A stretch of DNA of 6,979 nucleotides, from positions 1 through 6,979 of the forward strand of contig JAFOOW010000072.1 in the NCBI GenBank assembly GCA_017425305.1, read 5' to 3'. The notes under the pieces were generated by a model. It had not been told where the DNA came from. It ran no database searches and saw only the letters and a program-made list of their open reading frames with translations. The DNA comes from Peptostreptococcaceae bacterium (GTDB lineage: Bacteria; Bacillota; Clostridia; Peptostreptococcales; Peptostreptococcaceae). This document shows positions 5,301 through 6,979 of the stretch, piece by piece (the first letter of the stretch is position 1; every line of letters begins with the position of its first letter). Position numbers and translations under genes: made by a program.

Positions 5301-5813
5301 TTGATAAAAATAAAGACAAATGCAGGACATAAAACAAAAGAAGTAAGTAGTGAAGATATAAGAGTATTTCTAAGCAAAAGAGATGATTTTGATGATGTTA
5401 GAGATATATCTGGATTTGTAAATGAAAGTAATGTAATGGCATTTGATTGTAAATTAGATGATGATATTCTTTCATTAGAAGACATAAATGAAGCAATTGC
5501 AGAAATGGAAAACTCAGATGATTTATCGTTATTATCTCAATTATTAGAAGGTGGAAATTTAAACATTGGATTTGAAGACTTAAGAACATATATAAAAGAT
5601 GCTACAGACGAAATAGAAGCAGATTTAAGAGAGCAATATAAAAATGATGATATAAGATGCTTTTTCAATGTTTATAGAATAGATGAAAACTTTGAAGACT
5701 TTAAAATAGTATTTGTTATTAGCTTTAAAGAAATGGGGATAGCCTATTTAACAAGCCTAGCGAACTCTTTAGGAAGAAAGCAATTTGATGGTGCATCAAA
5801 ATTTTATAGTTAA
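5301..5813 (+). CDS. Acidic protein of unknown function (170 aa), TTG start
   Basis: I do not recognise this protein. It is strongly acidic, with no signal peptide or membrane helix and two cysteines. Residues 1-60 look alpha/beta (MIKIKTNAGHKTKEV, then EDIRVFLSKRDDFDDV). Residues 60-120 are helical and rich in Asp, Glu and Leu. Residues 120-160 hold a probable beta hairpin (CFFNVYRID, FKIVFVISF) followed by 'GIAYLTSLANSLGRK'. Translation starts at TTG 5301; the exceptional G-rich ribosome binding site 8 nt upstream supports this and no in-frame ATG competes near the site. It begins 27 nt after the nucleotidase stop with no terminator between, so the two are co-transcribed from the 4642 promoter and may share a process. 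A perfect terminator follows at 5822. Confidence 0.83.
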   Translation: MIKIKTNAGHKTKEVSSEDIRVFLSKRDDFDDVRDISGFVNESNVMAFDCKLDDDILSLEDINEAIAEMENSDDLSLLSQLLEGGNLNIGFEDLRTYIKDATDEIEADLREQYKNDDIRCFFNVYRIDENFEDFKIVFVISFKEMGIAYLTSLANSLGRKQFDGASKFYS

Positions 5814-5821
5814 AAATATAT

Positions 5822-5850
5822 AAATGACCTCTATTTAAAGAGGTCATTTT
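5822..5850 (+). terminator. Rho-independent terminator
   Basis: AAATGACCTCT (5822-5832) pairs perfectly with AGAGGTCATTT (5839-5849) around a 6-nt loop, with a short T run. It ends the nucleotidase/unknown-protein operon. With the A run opposite it could work in both directions, but no minus-strand gene uses it. Confidence 0.88.
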
Positions 5851-5872
5851 GATGTAAATAAGAATAGATAAA

Positions 5873-5901
5873 TTGTAATAATAGAAAATTAAAAGTATAA
5901 T
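5873..5901 (+). promoter_or_regulatory. SigA promoter of the DUF1904-rsuA operon
   Basis: TTGTAA (5873-5878), 17-nt spacer, TATAAT (5896-5901). The expected start is near 5908, giving a leader of about 44 nt with AAAGGGTGAT (5937-5946) as the ribosome binding site. Confidence 0.85.
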
Positions 5902-5951
5902 AATATTTATACGAAAACATGAACATAATCAAAAAGAAAGGGTGATATAAA

Positions 5952-6281
5952 ATGCCACAAATAAAAATAAGAGGAATTCATGAAAATGAAATATGTAAGA
6001 TAAGTGAAAAAATGATAGATGAGTTAGTTGATGCAGTAAAATGTCCAAGAGATTACTTTGAAATAGAATGTATAAAATCAGTAGCAATAAGAGAAGGTAA
6101 GATAGCTGATGTATATCCATTTGTTGAAGTTGCTTGGTTTGATAGAGGACAAGAGGTTCAAGATACAGTTGCAAAGATAATAACTGATAGCATAAGAAAT
6201 AACTTAGAAATAGAAAGCATGGATTTAGCATTTACAGTATTTGAAAAAGAAAAATACTATGAAAATGGAGAACATTTCTAA
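5952..6281 (+). CDS. DUF1904 family protein (tautomerase-like fold)
   Basis: The 109-residue protein matches DUF1904 (PF08921) in length and layout. It opens with MPQIKIRGI, followed by a helix (ENEICKISEKMIDELVDAV), the 'CPRDYFEIECIKS' segment, the 'YPFVEVAWFDRGQEVQDTVAKII' strand-helix, and the closing 'ESMDLAFTVFEKEKYYENGEHF'. The family is structurally related to the tautomerase/MIF superfamily. In those enzymes the proline after the removed initiator Met is the catalytic base, and Pro2 is present here. Whether DUF1904 proteins are enzymes is not established, so no reaction is assigned. It is cytoplasmic. The start is set by AAAGGGTGAT 5 nt upstream. It is first in an operon with rsuA, 15 nt away, under the promoter at 5873. 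Confidence 0.85.
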   Translation: MPQIKIRGIHENEICKISEKMIDELVDAVKCPRDYFEIECIKSVAIREGKIADVYPFVEVAWFDRGQEVQDTVAKIITDSIRNNLEIESMDLAFTVFEKEKYYENGEHF

Positions 6282-6296
6282 AGGTAGGTATAAGTA

Positions 6297-6979
6297 ATGG
6301 CTAAAAAGCAACGTTTAGACAAAGTACTTTCAAACTTAGGTTATGGAAGTAGAGCTGAAATAAAAAGAGATTGTAAAAAAGGTCTTGTTCAAGTTAATGG
6401 AAAAGTAGAAAATAATCCTGGATTACAAGTAGATACTGATAAAGATACAATAGTTTTTGATGGAGAAACTATACAATATAGAGAATTTGTATACATAATG
6501 CTAAATAAGCCAGATGGATATATTTCTGCAACTTTTGATAAATATGACCCAATAGTGCTAGATTTAATAGAGCCTAACTTATTAGTTTTTGAGCCATTTC
6601 CAGTAGGAAGATTAGATAAAGATACAGAAGGCTTATTAGTTTTAACTAATGATGGTCAATTAGCACATAGAGTATTGGCTCCAAAAAGTCATGTTCCAAA
6701 AACTTACTATGCTAAAATAGATGGAAAAGTTACTGAAGAAGATATAGATGCTTTCAAAGAAGGTGTGGTATTAGATGATGGATATAAGACTATGCCAGCA
6801 GAACTTGTAATATTAGAAAGTGATGATATATCAGAAATAGAACTTACTATACATGAAGGCAAATTCCATCAAGTTAAGAGAATGTTTGAGAGTGTAGGAA
6901 AGAAAGTGACTTATCTAAAAAGATTATCTATGGGTAAACTAAAGCTAGATGAAAGTTTAGAGTTAGGTGAATATAGAGA
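6297..6979 (+). CDS. rsuA: 16S rRNA pseudouridine synthase, RsuA family (3' end beyond window)
   Basis: RsuA-family enzymes isomerise a uridine in rRNA to pseudouridine (U516 of 16S rRNA in E. coli). Residues 3-50 form the S4 RNA-binding domain (QRLDKVLSNLGYGSRAEIKR..., VQVNGK). The catalytic domain starts at 'YIMLNKPDGYISAT' (66-79). The GRLDKDTEGLLVLTNDG motif (104-120) carries the catalytic Asp107. The RsuA-type C-terminal blocks KTYYAKIDG, MPAEL and EGKFHQVKRMFESVGKKV are all present. The visible 227 residues end at 'LELGEYR'; family proteins are about 230-240 residues, so only a handful is missing and no stop is seen. The start is ATG 6297, with AAGGTAGG (6281-6288) overlapping the stop of the upstream gene. 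Exact target uridine is inferred from the family (RluB and RluE relatives share the fold). Confidence 0.92.
   Translation, partial: MAKKQRLDKVLSNLGYGSRAEIKRDCKKGLVQVNGKVENNPGLQVDTDKDTIVFDGETIQYREFVYIMLNKPDGYISATFDKYDPIVLDLIEPNLLVFEPFPVGRLDKDTEGLLVLTNDGQLAHRVLAPKSHVPKTYYAKIDGKVTEEDIDAFKEGVVLDDGYKTMPAELVILESDDISEIELTIHEGKFHQVKRMFESVGKKVTYLKRLSMGKLKLDESLELGEYR

Noticed and set aside
5189..5589. Minus-strand ORFs (5189-5485 and 5398-5589) across the nucleotidase and 170-aa genes
   Set aside because: They span two + strand genes and their strong intergenic RBS; composition is Ser/Leu-rich, typical of antisense frames.
5929..6231. Leu/Phe-rich minus-strand ORF opposite the DUF1904 gene, looking like a membrane protein
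   Set aside because: Antisense of a well-matched family gene; the hydrophobicity comes from reverse reading of Glu/Lys-rich codons.
1..6979. Mobile element, defence system, toxin-antitoxin or CRISPR array
   Set aside because: No transposase, integrase, direct-repeat array or recognisable defence or toxin gene was seen; gene content is ordinary chromosomal.

Overview
The window is very AT-rich, low-GC Gram-positive DNA. It has strong AGGAGG-type ribosome binding sites, TATAAT promoters, hairpin/U-tract terminators and AGA/ATA-heavy codon use. The gene set (RelQ-type alarmone synthetase, YkgJ-family Cys-cluster protein, COG1768-type phosphoesterase, DUF1904 protein, RsuA) fits a clostridium of the Peptostreptococcaceae (Clostridioides or Paraclostridium-like). 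The species is an inference. I see no insertion sequence, phage gene, CRISPR array, tRNA or rRNA.

Left part (1-1165): the 3' end of a probable DUF4230 gene on the + strand meets a small minus-strand gene of unknown function, with a shared bidirectional terminator between them. A 263-bp gap (654-916) follows. It holds the promoter of that minus-strand gene, a strong minus-strand terminator hairpin with a C-rich loop, a second C-rich stretch and operator-like inverted repeats. I read this as a candidate C-rich small RNA of about 80 nt. Next comes an 82-residue minus-strand unknown gene with its own terminator.

Middle part (1199-4622): a divergent promoter region drives a YkgJ-family Cys-cluster gene rightward. 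It is followed by relQ (small alarmone synthetase) with its own promoter and a terminator built around its stop codon. Then come a metallophosphoesterase and a two-helix membrane protein with a long charged linker and helical C-terminal domain, ended by a clear terminator.

Right part (4642-6979): a textbook promoter drives a HAD-family 5'(3')-deoxyribonucleotidase-like gene and a co-transcribed unknown gene that starts at TTG behind an unusually G-rich ribosome binding site. A terminator follows, then another consensus promoter driving a DUF1904 (tautomerase-fold) gene and rsuA, which runs off the right edge only a few residues short of its end.

Most of the window is ordinary chromosomal housekeeping: nucleotide and alarmone metabolism, phosphoesterases and rRNA modification, in short transcription units with clear promoters and terminators. 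The least explained items are the candidate C-rich RNA at about 742-821, the membrane protein at 3743, and three small proteins of unknown function. In several genes the ribosome binding site places the true start downstream of the longest open frame (minus-strand 653, and + strand 1257, 2112, 4713).
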